NCBI RefSeq assembly: GCF_047123815.1 | Contig: NZ_CP138920.1 | Location: forward strand, 1,674,001-1,738,000 | Source: Maricaulis sp017643475 | GTDB lineage: Bacteria > Pseudomonadota > Alphaproteobacteria > Caulobacterales > Maricaulaceae | Direction: 5' to 3' | DNA length: 64,000 bases | Shown: positions 6,651 through 15,070 of the stretch, one piece after another | Layout: every line of letters begins with the position of its first letter | Numbering within the stretch: position 1 is the stretch's first letter | Position numbers and translations under genes: made by a program | Notes under the pieces: model-generated | The model's input: only the letters and a program-made list of their open reading frames with translations | What the model was told of the DNA's origin: nothing | The model's database searches: none

Positions 6651-9083
6651 TCAGCCTTCGCCGTGTTCCGGCAGAAAGATCTCACGACGGCCGGCATGGT
6701 CACCCGGGCCGATCATGCCTTCTTCTTCCATGCGTTCGATCAGCGTGGCGGCGCGGTTATAGCCGATCTGCAGGCGGCGCTGGATATAGCTGGTCGAGGC
6801 CTTGCGGTCCTTGGCTACAAGAGCGACGGCCTGGTCGAACAGTGCATCGCCGCTGCCCTCGCCTTCCATGCCCGGAATGCCGTCCTCGTCTTCCTCGCCA
6901 CCGGCAGTGATCGCGTCGAGATATTCTGGAGCAGCCTGTTTTTTCAGGAAGCTGGCAATGTCCTCGACCTCCCGGTCGGAAACGAACGGGCCGTGCAGGC
7001 GGCGCAAACGGCCACCGGATGCCATGTACAGTAGGTCACCCATGCCCAGCAGCTGTTCGGCACCCTGTTCGCCCAGGATCGTCCGACTGTCGATCTTGGA
7101 CGTCACCGAATAGGAGATCCGGGTCGGGAAGTTGGCCTTGATCGTACCGGTAATGACGTCCACGGACGGGCGCTGGGTCGCTGTGACAAGGTGAATGCCG
7201 GCGGCTCGGGCCATCTGGGCCAGACGCTGGACGGCGGCTTCGATCTCCTTGCCGGCGACCATCATCAGATCCGCCATCTCGTCGATGATGACGACGATAT
7301 AGGGCATTTTCTCGGTCTCGATCGTCTCGGTCTCGAAGATGGGTTCACCGGTTTCCTTGTCATAGCCGGTCTGGACGGTCCGGGAGAGGTCTTCGCCCTT
7401 CTCCATCGCTTCGACGACACGCTCATTGAAGCCGGAGACATTCCGCACGCCGATCTTGGACATGCGCAGATAGCGGCTTTCCATTTCGCGCACGGCCCAT
7501 TTCAGGGCGACCACAGCCTTTTTCGGATCCGTGACGACCGGTGTCAGCAGGTGGGGAATGCCGTCATAGACCGAGAGTTCCAGCATTTTCGGATCGATCA
7601 TGATCATCCGGCACTCTTCCGGCGGCAGGCGGTAGAGCAGTGAGAGGATCATGGCATTGATACCCACCGACTTACCCGAGCCCGTCGTACCGGCAATCAG
7701 CAGGTGTGGCATGCGCGCCAGGTCGGCGACGAAGGGTTCGCCGCCAATGGTTTCACCCAGTGCCATGGGCAGCTCGGCCTTGGCGTCCTCAAAGGCCTTG
7801 GCATTGAGCAAGGCGCGCAGAAAGACGGTTTCCCGCTGGGCGTTGGGAAGTTCGATACCGATGGCATTGCGGCCGGGAACCACGGCAACACGGGCTGCGG
7901 TGGTACTCATCGAACGAGCGATATCGTCTGCCAGATTGATCACGCGTGAGGATTTCACACCCGGCGCCGGCTCGAATTCATAGAGCGTTACAACCGGGCC
8001 CGGTCGAACCTGGACGATCTCGCCCTTCACACCGAAATCGGACAGGACACCTTGCAAGAGCTCGGCATTCTGGCGCAGCGCGGCCTCATCGACCGCATCA
8101 TTGCGAATGGCGGGTTTGGCCAGAAGATCCAGGCGCGGAAGCTTGAAGCCCTTGGTCTTGGCAAAGGGCAAGGCACCCTGAGCTTCACGGACATCCCGGC
8201 CGGAGGCCTTGGCTTTCTTTGTCGCTGCGACTTTCACCGTGGATGCGATACCGCCGGGAACCGGTTCGGAGATATCGTCGATCTCGGGCTCGTCATCCGC
8301 TTTGGCAGCGGCGCGCATGGCCTTGCGCAGCGGAGGGTCCTCGCGCGATGGCTCGCGGCGTTCTACCGTCGGCTCGGTGTCTGCGTCACCGCCAAACAGA
8401 CGGCTGATTGATGGGCCAATGCCACGCAGGGCGTCGATCCATACACGCACGGTCGCCCAGGCCAGACTGGCGACATCGGCCGCCGAAGCAATGTCGCCGG
8501 AGCGCAGGCCAAACGTCATGAACACGCCCAATATCGCGATCAGGAATCCGACGCCCGCCGAAATAATGTCAGCGGACGGTAGATCAAGCGCTTGTGGGCC
8601 TTGGGCCACGAACCCGGCCATCAGGTCACCGAGCGAACCGCCCAGACCGGTCGGGAAGGGCCAGGTCGCGGGAATAGGGAGCGCGCTCAGGCACATGCCC
8701 AGTCCCAACGTGCCGATGATGGCAAAGAACCAGCGTGAGGGAGCCATGGAATGGGAGCGATGGCGCGGCATGCGCCAGATCATGATCCCGCCCCAGAGGA
8801 TGCAGGCGATCGCCGGGAAGCCGGCCGACCACCCAACGAGCTGCAGGGAGAGATCCGCCAGACCGGCGCCGAAGCTTCCCATGAAGTTCCTGACTTCATT
8901 GGCAGACGCGACATTCCAGCTCGGGTCGAGCGGGTTGTAGGTCAGCAGGGAGACGAGCAAAAACAGCCCGCCGACCAGCATGATGCTGCCAAAAATCACG
9001 TCGCGCGCACGTAGCCGCCAGAGCGGCGGTTGTTTGGCGACAGGTTCGTCAGTTGGCTGGGTACGCTTGGACATGCGGATCAT
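6651..9083 (-). CDS. ftsK: DNA translocase FtsK
   Basis: 810-residue septal DNA pump that resolves and segregates chromosome termini during division. Four N-terminal membrane helices (about 27-48, 75-98, 110-132, 165-192) anchor it; a linker rich in charged residues runs to about 310; the alpha and beta motor domains follow, with Walker A GTTGSGKS near residue 463 and Walker B IVVIIDEMADLM. The C-terminal gamma winged helix (SYIQRRLQIGYNRAATLIERMEEEG) would read KOPS-type sequences. Start could be Met1 or Met4. Divergent from ubiH with an 86-99 bp shared upstream region. Confidence 0.97.
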   Translation of the reverse strand: MIRMSKRTQPTDEPVAKQPPLWRLRARDVIFGSIMLVGGLFLLVSLLTYNPLDPSWNVASANEVRNFMGSFGAGLADLSLQLVGWSAGFPAIACILWGGIMIWRMPRHRSHSMAPSRWFFAIIGTLGLGMCLSALPIPATWPFPTGLGGSLGDLMAGFVAQGPQALDLPSADIISAGVGFLIAILGVFMTFGLRSGDIASAADVASLAWATVRVWIDALRGIGPSISRLFGGDADTEPTVERREPSREDPPLRKAMRAAAKADDEPEIDDISEPVPGGIASTVKVAATKKAKASGRDVREAQGALPFAKTKGFKLPRLDLLAKPAIRNDAVDEAALRQNAELLQGVLSDFGVKGEIVQVRPGPVVTLYEFEPAPGVKSSRVINLADDIARSMSTTAARVAVVPGRNAIGIELPNAQRETVFLRALLNAKAFEDAKAELPMALGETIGGEPFVADLARMPHLLIAGTTGSGKSVGINAMILSLLYRLPPEECRMIMIDPKMLELSVYDGIPHLLTPVVTDPKKAVVALKWAVREMESRYLRMSKIGVRNVSGFNERVVEAMEKGEDLSRTVQTGYDKETGEPIFETETIETEKMPYIVVIIDEMADLMMVAGKEIEAAVQRLAQMARAAGIHLVTATQRPSVDVITGTIKANFPTRISYSVTSKIDSRTILGEQGAEQLLGMGDLLYMASGGRLRRLHGPFVSDREVEDIASFLKKQAAPEYLDAITAGGEEDEDGIPGMEGEGSGDALFDQAVALVAKDRKASTSYIQRRLQIGYNRAATLIERMEEEGMIGPGDHAGRREIFLPEHGEG

Positions 9084-9182
9084 TTAGCCCTGTAAGGGTT
9101 CCCGGGGCGTTAACAGAAGATAAAGCAGGCCGCGGCGCTGTGTCCGCTTTTCACAGGCGTCAATCCGCCTATGCTCCCGTTC

Positions 9183-10457
9183 ATGACGCAGGAATATTTC
9201 TTTGAAGGTGATGTGGTCATTGTCGGCGGTGGTCTGGCCGGTCTGACACTGGCCCTGGCGATGGACCAGGCGGGACTGTCGGTTGCCGTGGTGGACGCAT
9301 TGCCGGTCGAGGACCAGCTGGCGCCGACGTTTGACGGTCGCTCCTCGGCGTTGGCCTACACGTCCTGGCGCATGTTTGAGGCACTCGGCGTCGCTGAACA
9401 TCTCCACCCCCACACGCAACGCATTGAACATATTCTGGTCTGTGATGGCCGACCCTATGGCGGCACCAAGCCTGGCGGTCCGGGTCGACACTCCCTGCAT
9501 TTCGACAGGCGCGAAATCAGTGACGGACCCGATGGTGAGCCCCTGGGCTGGATGGCCGAGAACCGGCATACCCGGCACGCTCTGGTCAAGGTGCTCAAGA
9601 ACCGTGACCGGATTGTGGCCATCTCACCGGCCAAGGTTATCAACCACGAGATTTTTGGTGACCACGGCGAAGTTACCCTGGATGACGGGCGTAAGCTGTC
9701 CGCGTCGCTGATCGTTGCCTGTGATGGCAAGTTCTCCCGCCGCAAGGCACAGAGCGGGGTTCGATCCTATGGCTGGAATTACGGTCAGAACGGTGTGGTC
9801 GCCACGGTGCAGCATGAGGAACCACACAATGGTGTGGCCTATGAATACTTTATGCCGGCTGGGCCATTCGCCATCCTGCCACTTCCTGACAACCGCTCTT
9901 CGCTCGTCTGGACCGAGGGCGACAAGGCAGCCGCAGCGCTGAAGAATGCATCGGACGAGGTTTTCCAATACGAGCTGGAAAACCGGTTCGGTGATTTTCT
10001 CGGCAAGGTTCGCCCTGTGGGGCCGCGCTGGGTCTATCCGCTGGGCCTGCGTTATTCAGAGCATTTCTGTCAGCCGCGCCTCGCCTTTGTTGGTGACGCT
10101 GCCCGCGGTATCCACCCGATCGCGGGTCAGGGTTTCAATCTTGGTCTTCGCGATGCGGCCGCTCTGGCGGAAGTGTGTGGCGAGGCCAAACGCACCGGTC
10201 ATGATCTGGGTGCCCTGACGACCCTGCGAAGATATGAGGACTGGCGGAAATTCGACAGCGCCACACTGGCGGTCGGTACCGACATCTTCACGCGCCTCTT
10301 CTCCAATGACATTGAGCCGATACGTCACATTCGCGGGCTCGGCCTGTCGATCGTCAATGCGATTCCGCCGGCGCGTCGGTTCTTTATGCGCCAGGCCGGC
10401 GGCGAGACGGGTGATCCGCCTCGTCTGCTCAAGGGCGAAAAGCTGACCGCAGCCTAG
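9183..10457 (+). CDS. ubiH: UbiH-family FAD-dependent ubiquinone hydroxylase
   Basis: 424-residue flavoprotein monooxygenase of the UbiH/UbiF/COQ6 family, which hydroxylates the aromatic ring during ubiquinone synthesis. The N-terminal dinucleotide-binding GGGLAGL lies near residue 17, and the second FAD motif GDAARGIHPIAGQGFNLGLRD is near residue 305. Which ring carbon it attacks cannot be told from sequence. The ATG at 9183 is preferred over 9171, which adds only four residues. Its TAG overlaps the stop of the convergent DsrE-like gene in CTAG. Confidence 0.9.
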   Translation: MTQEYFFEGDVVIVGGGLAGLTLALAMDQAGLSVAVVDALPVEDQLAPTFDGRSSALAYTSWRMFEALGVAEHLHPHTQRIEHILVCDGRPYGGTKPGGPGRHSLHFDRREISDGPDGEPLGWMAENRHTRHALVKVLKNRDRIVAISPAKVINHEIFGDHGEVTLDDGRKLSASLIVACDGKFSRRKAQSGVRSYGWNYGQNGVVATVQHEEPHNGVAYEYFMPAGPFAILPLPDNRSSLVWTEGDKAAAALKNASDEVFQYELENRFGDFLGKVRPVGPRWVYPLGLRYSEHFCQPRLAFVGDAARGIHPIAGQGFNLGLRDAAALAEVCGEAKRTGHDLGALTTLRRYEDWRKFDSATLAVGTDIFTRLFSNDIEPIRHIRGLGLSIVNAIPPARRFFMRQAGGETGDPPRLLKGEKLTAA

Positions 10458-10978
10458 AACGGGTTGAGCGTATAGCCCTCTGCCTGCAGCACGGCATGGG
10501 CTGTCATGGCAGACAGTGCCATTTCAACGCCCGGAAGAAGATTGGCCGTCGCAACATCGTAATAGGCGGCGCTCTGCCCACAGACATAGATACGCACACC
10601 ATGTTCAACGAGTTGTGCGATCAAGGCTGCATTAGCGTTTGCCGCGCCTTCATGGCGCCCAGCATAGATGGTGGCATCGGCGACATCATGCACGCCGACA
10701 CCATGGACCACGATGGCCAGGTTGAGGTTTTCAACCGGAACTCCGGCACGGACATGCATGTTGAGAAAGCGCGCCGCGCTGACCAGATTGCGGTTCAGCT
10801 CGCCCGCGTCGGCCTCGGCAGCAAAGTCGAAACTGTGACGGAAGATGAAGCCTTCCGGGATCACCATCTCGGCGTCGACTAACGCATTCGGTCCGAAATC
10901 GGTGATCTGCGGTCCGGTCGTGAAATCATCCGGACCTGTTGTTGTCAGCACCAGAGCTGCAAGAAAAGTGGCCAGCAT
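10454..10978 (-). CDS. DsrE/DsrF-like protein, probably exported
   Basis: 174 residues beginning with a short hydrophobic stretch (MLATFLAALVLTTT) that may act as a signal peptide. The body matches DsrE-like folds: a strand LNLAIVVHGVGV, then NAALIAQLVEHGVRIYVCGQSAAYYDV with one conserved-type cysteine, then a C-terminal helix and GYTLNPF. Relatives handle persulfide sulfur or are of unknown role. It ends a minus-strand run with the DUF971, Trm112 and CnoX genes (gap of 15 bp to DUF971). Confidence 0.75.
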   Translation of the reverse strand: MLATFLAALVLTTTGPDDFTTGPQITDFGPNALVDAEMVIPEGFIFRHSFDFAAEADAGELNRNLVSAARFLNMHVRAGVPVENLNLAIVVHGVGVHDVADATIYAGRHEGAANANAALIAQLVEHGVRIYVCGQSAAYYDVATANLLPGVEMALSAMTAHAVLQAEGYTLNPF

Positions 10979-10993
10979 TTACGTCCCCTGTAA

Positions 10994-11293
10994 TCAGCGG
11001 GACGCCTCTCCCAGCGCGTAGAGATAGTCCCAGGTGAACAGACCACTATCATGGCCGTCATCGAAGATCAGCCGCACAGCGTAACGCCCGACAGGCTCGG
11101 CACCTGTGACGAGGACGTTTTCCTTGCCAGTAACCGTAACTTTCTGGTCTGGGCTGTGGCCCTGCACCTCTGCGCTGGGGCTTTCCACACGCAGGGTCTC
11201 GAAGGGAATGGAGAATTCCGCCTCATTGTCGAAACGCGCAATCAACGCCTTGTCGCTTTTGCTAAAGCGGAGCTCGGTGGGCCAGGGGCGCAT
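10994..11293 (-). CDS. DUF971 domain protein
   Basis: 99 residues covering one DUF971 (gamma-butyrobetaine hydroxylase N-terminal-like) domain. The signature is the C-terminal YAVRLIFDDGHDSGLFTWDYLYALG. Such small proteins are common in proteobacteria and often tied to Fe-S or redox genes, but a function is not established. It begins 1 bp after the Trm112 stop, indicating cotranscription. Confidence 0.88.
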   Translation of the reverse strand: MRPWPTELRFSKSDKALIARFDNEAEFSIPFETLRVESPSAEVQGHSPDQKVTVTGKENVLVTGAEPVGRYAVRLIFDDGHDSGLFTWDYLYALGEASR

Positions 11294-11294
11294 G

Positions 11295-11486
11295 TCAGTC
11301 CTCGATCTGGCGGGCTTCGTCGGGAAGCATGATCGGAATGCCGTCGCGGATCGGATAGGCCAGTCCCGCGCTCTCGGAAATCAGTTCCTGGGCATCCTTG
11401 TCATAGGACAGCGTGCTGCGAGTAACCGGGCAGACCAGGATTTCCAGCAGTTTCGGATCAACGACGTGTTGCGGAGTTTCGCTCAT
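11295..11486 (-). CDS. Trm112 family small protein (UPF0434)
   Basis: 63 residues: DPKLLEILVCPVTRSTLSYD, then ISESAGLAYPIRDGIPIMLPDEAR, the pattern of the Trm112/UPF0434 family. Eukaryotic Trm112 activates methyltransferases; the bacterial role is not settled. Only one cysteine of the usual zinc site is present (ILVCPVT), as in many bacterial members. It lies 10 bp after the CnoX gene and 1 bp before DUF971. Confidence 0.9.
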   Translation of the reverse strand: MSETPQHVVDPKLLEILVCPVTRSTLSYDKDAQELISESAGLAYPIRDGIPIMLPDEARQIED

Positions 11487-11496
11487 CTTCTTGTCC

Positions 11497-12408
11497 TTAT
11501 GAGAAGAGGATTGAGGAGAGGCGGCGGCGGCCGTCGCGGGTGACTTCGCTCATCGGTCCTTCGGCTTCGAAGACCTTGAGCAGGAGAGTACGTGCAGCCT
11601 GTTCATTCCATTCGCGGTCCAGCGCGGTAATGGCGATCAGCTGGTCAACGGCGCCCGACTGGTCACCGGCCGCGATCAGGGCTTCGGCGAGATCATAACG
11701 CGCCTGTAGATCACTGGCATTGGCGGCGACTTTCTGACGCAGAACGGCAGTTTCGGCGTCATCGCTCGGGGCGCCGGAGGCTAGGTCGATGGCGGACTGG
11801 GCACCTTCCACGGCCGGGTGGGAGCGCTCTGCTTCCGGAACCTGTTCCAGGATCTGGCGGGCCTTCTCGATATCACCGCTCTGGATCCAGACACGCGCGA
11901 GGCCTGCGAGGGCTGCGACGTGTTTCTGGTCATTCTGCAGCACGGCCGCGAAGGCTTGCGATGCGCTCTGAAGATCGTTGGCCTGCAGGGCCTGCATTCC
12001 CTGTTCGACATAGGCCTGAAGCTCTTCCGGGCTCGGGCCATTACCCGAGATACGACGGATGAAATCGCGGATCTGGCTTTCCGGCAGAGCGCCCATGAAA
12101 CCATCAACCGGCTGGCCATTCTTGAACGCGAACACGGCCGGGATGGATTGCACCCGCAATTGCTGTGCGATGCCCGGGTTTTCGTCGATATTGATCTTGA
12201 CCAGTTTGACCGTGCCTTCGGCTTCACGAACCACATGTTCGATCATGGGGCCAAGCTGACGACAGGGACCGCACCAGGGCGCCCAGAAATCGACTAGAAC
12301 CGGGACGTCCTTGGACGGTTCCACGACGTCAGCCATGAAAGTCTGGTCAGTGGAGTCCTTTACCAGGTCATCGCTGGCGGCGGTGTTGGGATCATTCAGC
12401 GTGGTCAT
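11497..12408 (-). CDS. cnoX: CnoX/YbbN-type thioredoxin with TPR-like tail
   Basis: 303 residues: a thioredoxin domain (about 15-130) with an intact WCGPC active site (Cys46, Cys49), then helical TPR-like repeats to the C-terminus (ALAGLARVWIQSGDIEKARQILEQVP and similar). CnoX chaperedoxins hold unfolding proteins and guard cysteines from overoxidation. In E. coli the active-site tryptophan-cysteine pair is lost; retention of WCGPC here predicts real disulfide reductase activity, as described for alphaproteobacterial members. AAGGCAG precedes the ATG. First gene of a four-gene minus-strand run. Confidence 0.88.
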   Translation of the reverse strand: MTTLNDPNTAASDDLVKDSTDQTFMADVVEPSKDVPVLVDFWAPWCGPCRQLGPMIEHVVREAEGTVKLVKINIDENPGIAQQLRVQSIPAVFAFKNGQPVDGFMGALPESQIRDFIRRISGNGPSPEELQAYVEQGMQALQANDLQSASQAFAAVLQNDQKHVAALAGLARVWIQSGDIEKARQILEQVPEAERSHPAVEGAQSAIDLASGAPSDDAETAVLRQKVAANASDLQARYDLAEALIAAGDQSGAVDQLIAITALDREWNEQAARTLLLKVFEAEGPMSEVTRDGRRRLSSILFS

Positions 12409-12467
12409 GGTTCTGCCTTGTATCTTTCATCCCCTAAGTGGCGGCAAAGGACGGGGAGTGCAAGTTC

Positions 12468-12989
12468 TCAAACTGTGTCGGGCGGTGCTGTTTCAAGCTC
12501 GGAGAAATCGAAAATCACCGGCTCGTGACCCGTCGCACGGACGAATTTGAGCAAATCCTCGCTGGCGATTGCTGTGGTGGCGTCGTTAAGCAGGGGATGG
12601 AAATTGACGATCTCATGCTCGAACAGGGCCTTGTCCAGAACCATGCGGACGCGTGTGTCTACATCATTGATGAGTGCGAAGGCCGTTACCGAACCTGGGC
12701 GCACGCCGAGTGTCTCGAAGAGCAGGTCTTCCTTGCCGAAGGACAGCCGTTGGGTGCCCAGATGACGGTGGAGCTTGTTGATGCGGATCGTCGTCTCGCC
12801 CAGTGCCGAGATCAAAACGATCTGCCCCTTCTTGTCCTTGAGGAAGAGATTCTTGGTGTGTCCTCCCGGCATGGAGGCCTTGATATGCTGACCCTCCTCG
12901 ACGGTAAAAACGGGCTCATGCTCCACCGTGGAATGCGAAATCCCATGGTCGTCGAAGAAGTCGAACAGGTCGTTGCGGCTCTTGTGCAT
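12468..12989 (-). CDS. YbaK/ProX prolyl-tRNA editing enzyme
   Basis: 173-residue free-standing editing domain. It hydrolyses Ala-tRNA(Pro) (ProXp-ala type) or similar mischarged tRNAs. The start is MHKSRNDLFDFFDDHGI followed by HEPVFTVEEG and the substrate-site GGHTKNLFLKDKKG, then LGVRPGSVTAFALIND. A longer frame reaches 13118, abutting the tRNA gene, but the extra residues look non-coding; AAAAGG upstream supports the ATG at 12989. Met at 13019 is an alternative. Divergent from tRNA-Gly. Confidence 0.88.
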   Translation of the reverse strand: MHKSRNDLFDFFDDHGISHSTVEHEPVFTVEEGQHIKASMPGGHTKNLFLKDKKGQIVLISALGETTIRINKLHRHLGTQRLSFGKEDLLFETLGVRPGSVTAFALINDVDTRVRMVLDKALFEHEIVNFHPLLNDATTAIASEDLLKFVRATGHEPVIFDFSELETAPPDTV

Positions 12990-13121
12990 GAGCCTTTTGA
13001 AGCCTGCCTCCAAGGGCATTTCAAGACCGCTGCATGTGAACCGCTTGTGGGGCTTGCATTCCTTTTCCGTTTGCGCGATATACCCCGCTCCCCAGCGGGG
13101 CCACGGCCTTGCAAACATTGA

Positions 13122-13196
13122 GCGGGCGTAGCTCAGGGGTAGAGCGTCACCTTGCCAAGGTGAATGTCGTGAGTTCGAATCTCATCGCCCGCTCCA
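13122..13196 (+). tRNA. tRNA-Gly (anticodon GCC)
   Basis: 75-nt cloverleaf with acceptor stem GCGGGCG/CGCCCGC, D arm GCTC...GAGC, anticodon loop TTGCCAA with GCC at 13154-13156, T arm GTGAG-TTCGAAT-CTCAT, discriminator T and genomically encoded CCA. It reads GGC and GGU glycine codons. No hairpin terminator follows; the next bases are pyrimidine-rich. Confidence 0.97.
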
Positions 13197-13206
13197 TTCT
13201 CTCTTC

Positions 13207-13359
13207 TCAGAGTTTCCGGAATATCGTCTTCAACATGTCATTGGCATGTACCGGCTTGCGCTCGCGTGCGACCGTCTTGGCGCGAAGTGTGCCGTGCAGG
13301 AGTTCCATCGAGCTGTAGCTCGTGTCACGCTCGGTCGAGTTTTCGCTGGTCTTGCGCAT
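13207..13359 (-). CDS. Small basic protein, 50 residues
   Basis: Short reading frame starting MRKTSENSTERDTSYSS and ending MLKTIFRKL, rich in Arg, Lys, Ser and Thr, with no signal peptide or membrane helix. An AGGAGAG sequence sits 4-5 nt before the ATG at 13359, one of the better ribosome-binding sites in the window, and supports this start over a longer frame to 13470 that would run through the XRE gene's terminator. No family recognised; function unknown. Confidence 0.5.
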   Translation of the reverse strand: MRKTSENSTERDTSYSSMELLHGTLRAKTVARERKPVHANDMLKTIFRKL

Positions 13360-13448
13360 GTCGCTCTCCTGTTGCCGGGTTCTATCAGTGTCAGGATGCC
13401 AGCGGTGTGCGACGGAGCTGGGGCTTTGCGAAGGAAATTCAGGGGCAG

Positions 13449-13484
13449 AAAAAAAGCCGAACGGAGGCAAACCCGTTCGGCTTC
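13449..13484 (-). terminator. Intrinsic terminator of the XRE regulator gene
   Basis: Minus-strand stem of 10 bp, AGCCGAACGG (13455-13464) with complement at 13473-13482 and an 8-nt loop, followed on the minus strand by a run of seven T. It lies 24 bp after the XRE stop codon and separates that gene from the small basic protein. Confidence 0.85.
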
Positions 13485-13507
13485 AATTCATCTGGATGTC
13501 CGTGCGC

Positions 13508-13894
13508 TTATTCCGAAAGGGAGCGCAGTAGATCAATCACACGTCGGCGAACCGTCTGGTCCTTGATGCCGGAAAAGGCTGATGCCAGGGCCAGGCCATC
13601 CGGGCTGGCAATGAAATCATACAGCGTGTCGGAGTCCTCACCCTTGAGCTCCGAGCTGCCGCTCTCGTCCAGACCTTCAAAGAAATAGGCAACCGGGACT
13701 TCCATGACCTTGGCCACGTGGAAGAGTCGGCTGGCGCCAATACGATTGGTGCCGCGCTCGTACTTCTGGACCTGTTGGAAGGTTACGCCGAGTTTTTCGC
13801 CGAGCTCGGACTGGCTCATATCCAGGAGACTTCGGCGCAGACGTAGGCGTGCGCCTACATGCTGGTCAATACTCGTCGGGCCTCTCGCACTCAT
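13508..13894 (-). CDS. XRE/Cro-CI family transcriptional regulator
   Basis: 128 residues. The helix-turn-helix lies at about 15-70: IDQHVGARLRLRRSLLDMSQ, SELGEKLGVTFQQVQKYERGTNRI, then SRLFHVAKVMEVPVAYFFEG. The C-terminal part (SPDGLALASAFSGIKDQTVRRRVIDLLRSL) resembles the tail of a common alphaproteobacterial XRE subgroup. GAGGACAAA before the ATG is a good ribosome-binding site. Monocistronic, bounded by its own terminator; targets unknown. Confidence 0.9.
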   Translation of the reverse strand: MSARGPTSIDQHVGARLRLRRSLLDMSQSELGEKLGVTFQQVQKYERGTNRIGASRLFHVAKVMEVPVAYFFEGLDESGSSELKGEDSDTLYDFIASPDGLALASAFSGIKDQTVRRRVIDLLRSLSE

Positions 13895-14669
13895 TTTGTC
13901 CTCATAGTCTGTGGCTATATTTCAATATGTCGCAATTCGAACATGGAGGGCAGAAATCATCACAGTATCAGGGATTGTTCTTAGGTATGAATTCTTGAAC
14001 GATCCAGTCACTTCTCAGCTTGATCCGATCTGTTTACAGAAAATCCGGGGATGCCCTCCCGGACTGTATCGACCTGGTTTCCAGTCACGCCTAACAGTAT
14101 TTCTGTAATCTTGCCGTCTAACACGTTGGCGAAACGCAAAATTCGCCTCCATGTCCATATTTCGAAGAACACCAAACACCTGATCTGGCGATAGTTTTAG
14201 ATTATGTGGTTTCCTGAAGTTTAGGGAGTTTTGTCACACAACCCAAAGTGCGGGTTGTGCTGCCCCTGTTGAGAAAATCGGAGATTGCGGGCGGGCCGAC
14301 ACGATTGAAGTCGTGCGCCGGTATTATTAAATTCGTCCGGCTGCGCAGTGATTTCCCTGCACGCAAGGGCAGATTGCCAGGAATTGTCACCGGGTGATGG
14401 TTAGCGAGCCAATCAGCTTTTGTCATGATCCGAAGCCAATATCTGCTGACCAGGCTTTGTGCGCATGTTCGGCATTGGCATCGTGGAAATTCGTGCGCGT
14501 GGGCGCCAAGACGCGCGTAACCGTGATCGCGGTTCGCCTCTGGCGCTGCGCATTCTCAGCTCTCACAAACCTGTGAAGGCGTGCGCCCTACAAATCCGCG
14601 AGACGATACCCATATGGCGTTCAGCGACGGCTGAAGCGCCCGCCGCTCACAGAAAGCGAGGGTCACGAT

Positions 14670-14768
14670 ATGGCGCGTTTTATCTCTGTTGCGATTGCAG
14701 GTCTGATTTTGACGGCATCTAACGCCGCTGCCTCTTGGAATCAGACAAACGGTCTCTACATAAGTTGA
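14670..14768 (+). CDS. Possible 32-residue exported peptide or gene remnant
   Basis: ATG-initiated frame beginning MARFISVAIAGLILTASNAAA, a good signal-peptide pattern (basic start, hydrophobic core, AxA-like end), followed by only about 11 residues before TGA. A GCGAGGG element lies about 8 nt upstream. It could encode a small secreted peptide or be the surviving 5' end of a decayed secreted-protein gene. Too short to be certain. Confidence 0.3.
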   Translation: MARFISVAIAGLILTASNAAASWNQTNGLYIS

Positions 14769-15007
14769 CGTAACACGGTTTCGGGATCTCCCCCCAGAGC
14801 CCGGAACTGTTGAGACGATCAGGCCTCGAACGTGCGTCCCCCCAGCCTGCCGATTGAGGTCTGAAGGCGCCGCCGGGTTCCCCTGTCCCTACTCGGCGGT
14901 GCCGTCGTCTCTTTTGATCCAGATCAAGACACCCAGCGTGAGCGCTAACATGCCGTACCGCCTGCATATTCCGAATTCCGGTTTGCAGCATATGCGGTGG
15001 GTTTGGC

Positions 15008-15022
15008 TTGCGCCCGGCGCAA
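15008..15022. promoter_or_regulatory. Inverted repeat upstream of glutamate dehydrogenase
   Basis: TTGCGCC and GGCGCAA arms around a single C, 48 bp before the gdhZ start. It could be an operator or chance in G+C-rich DNA. Confidence 0.25.
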
Positions 15023-15070
15023 ACAGGTCTAGGCTCCCGGGAAAATATACCAGTCAGGGAGATCTGCACC

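Larger units (their letters stand above)
13895..15070. other. Gene-poor region before glutamate dehydrogenase
   Basis: About 1.2 kb with no recognisable gene, lower in G+C than its surroundings at the left end. Contents that can be named are an 8-bp hairpin, CACAACCC/GGGTTGTG (14237-14244 and 14252-14259), one possible short exported peptide (14670-14768), and a 7-bp inverted repeat just before gdhZ. Other open frames of 60-120 codons on both strands lack protein-like composition. Confidence 0.6.
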
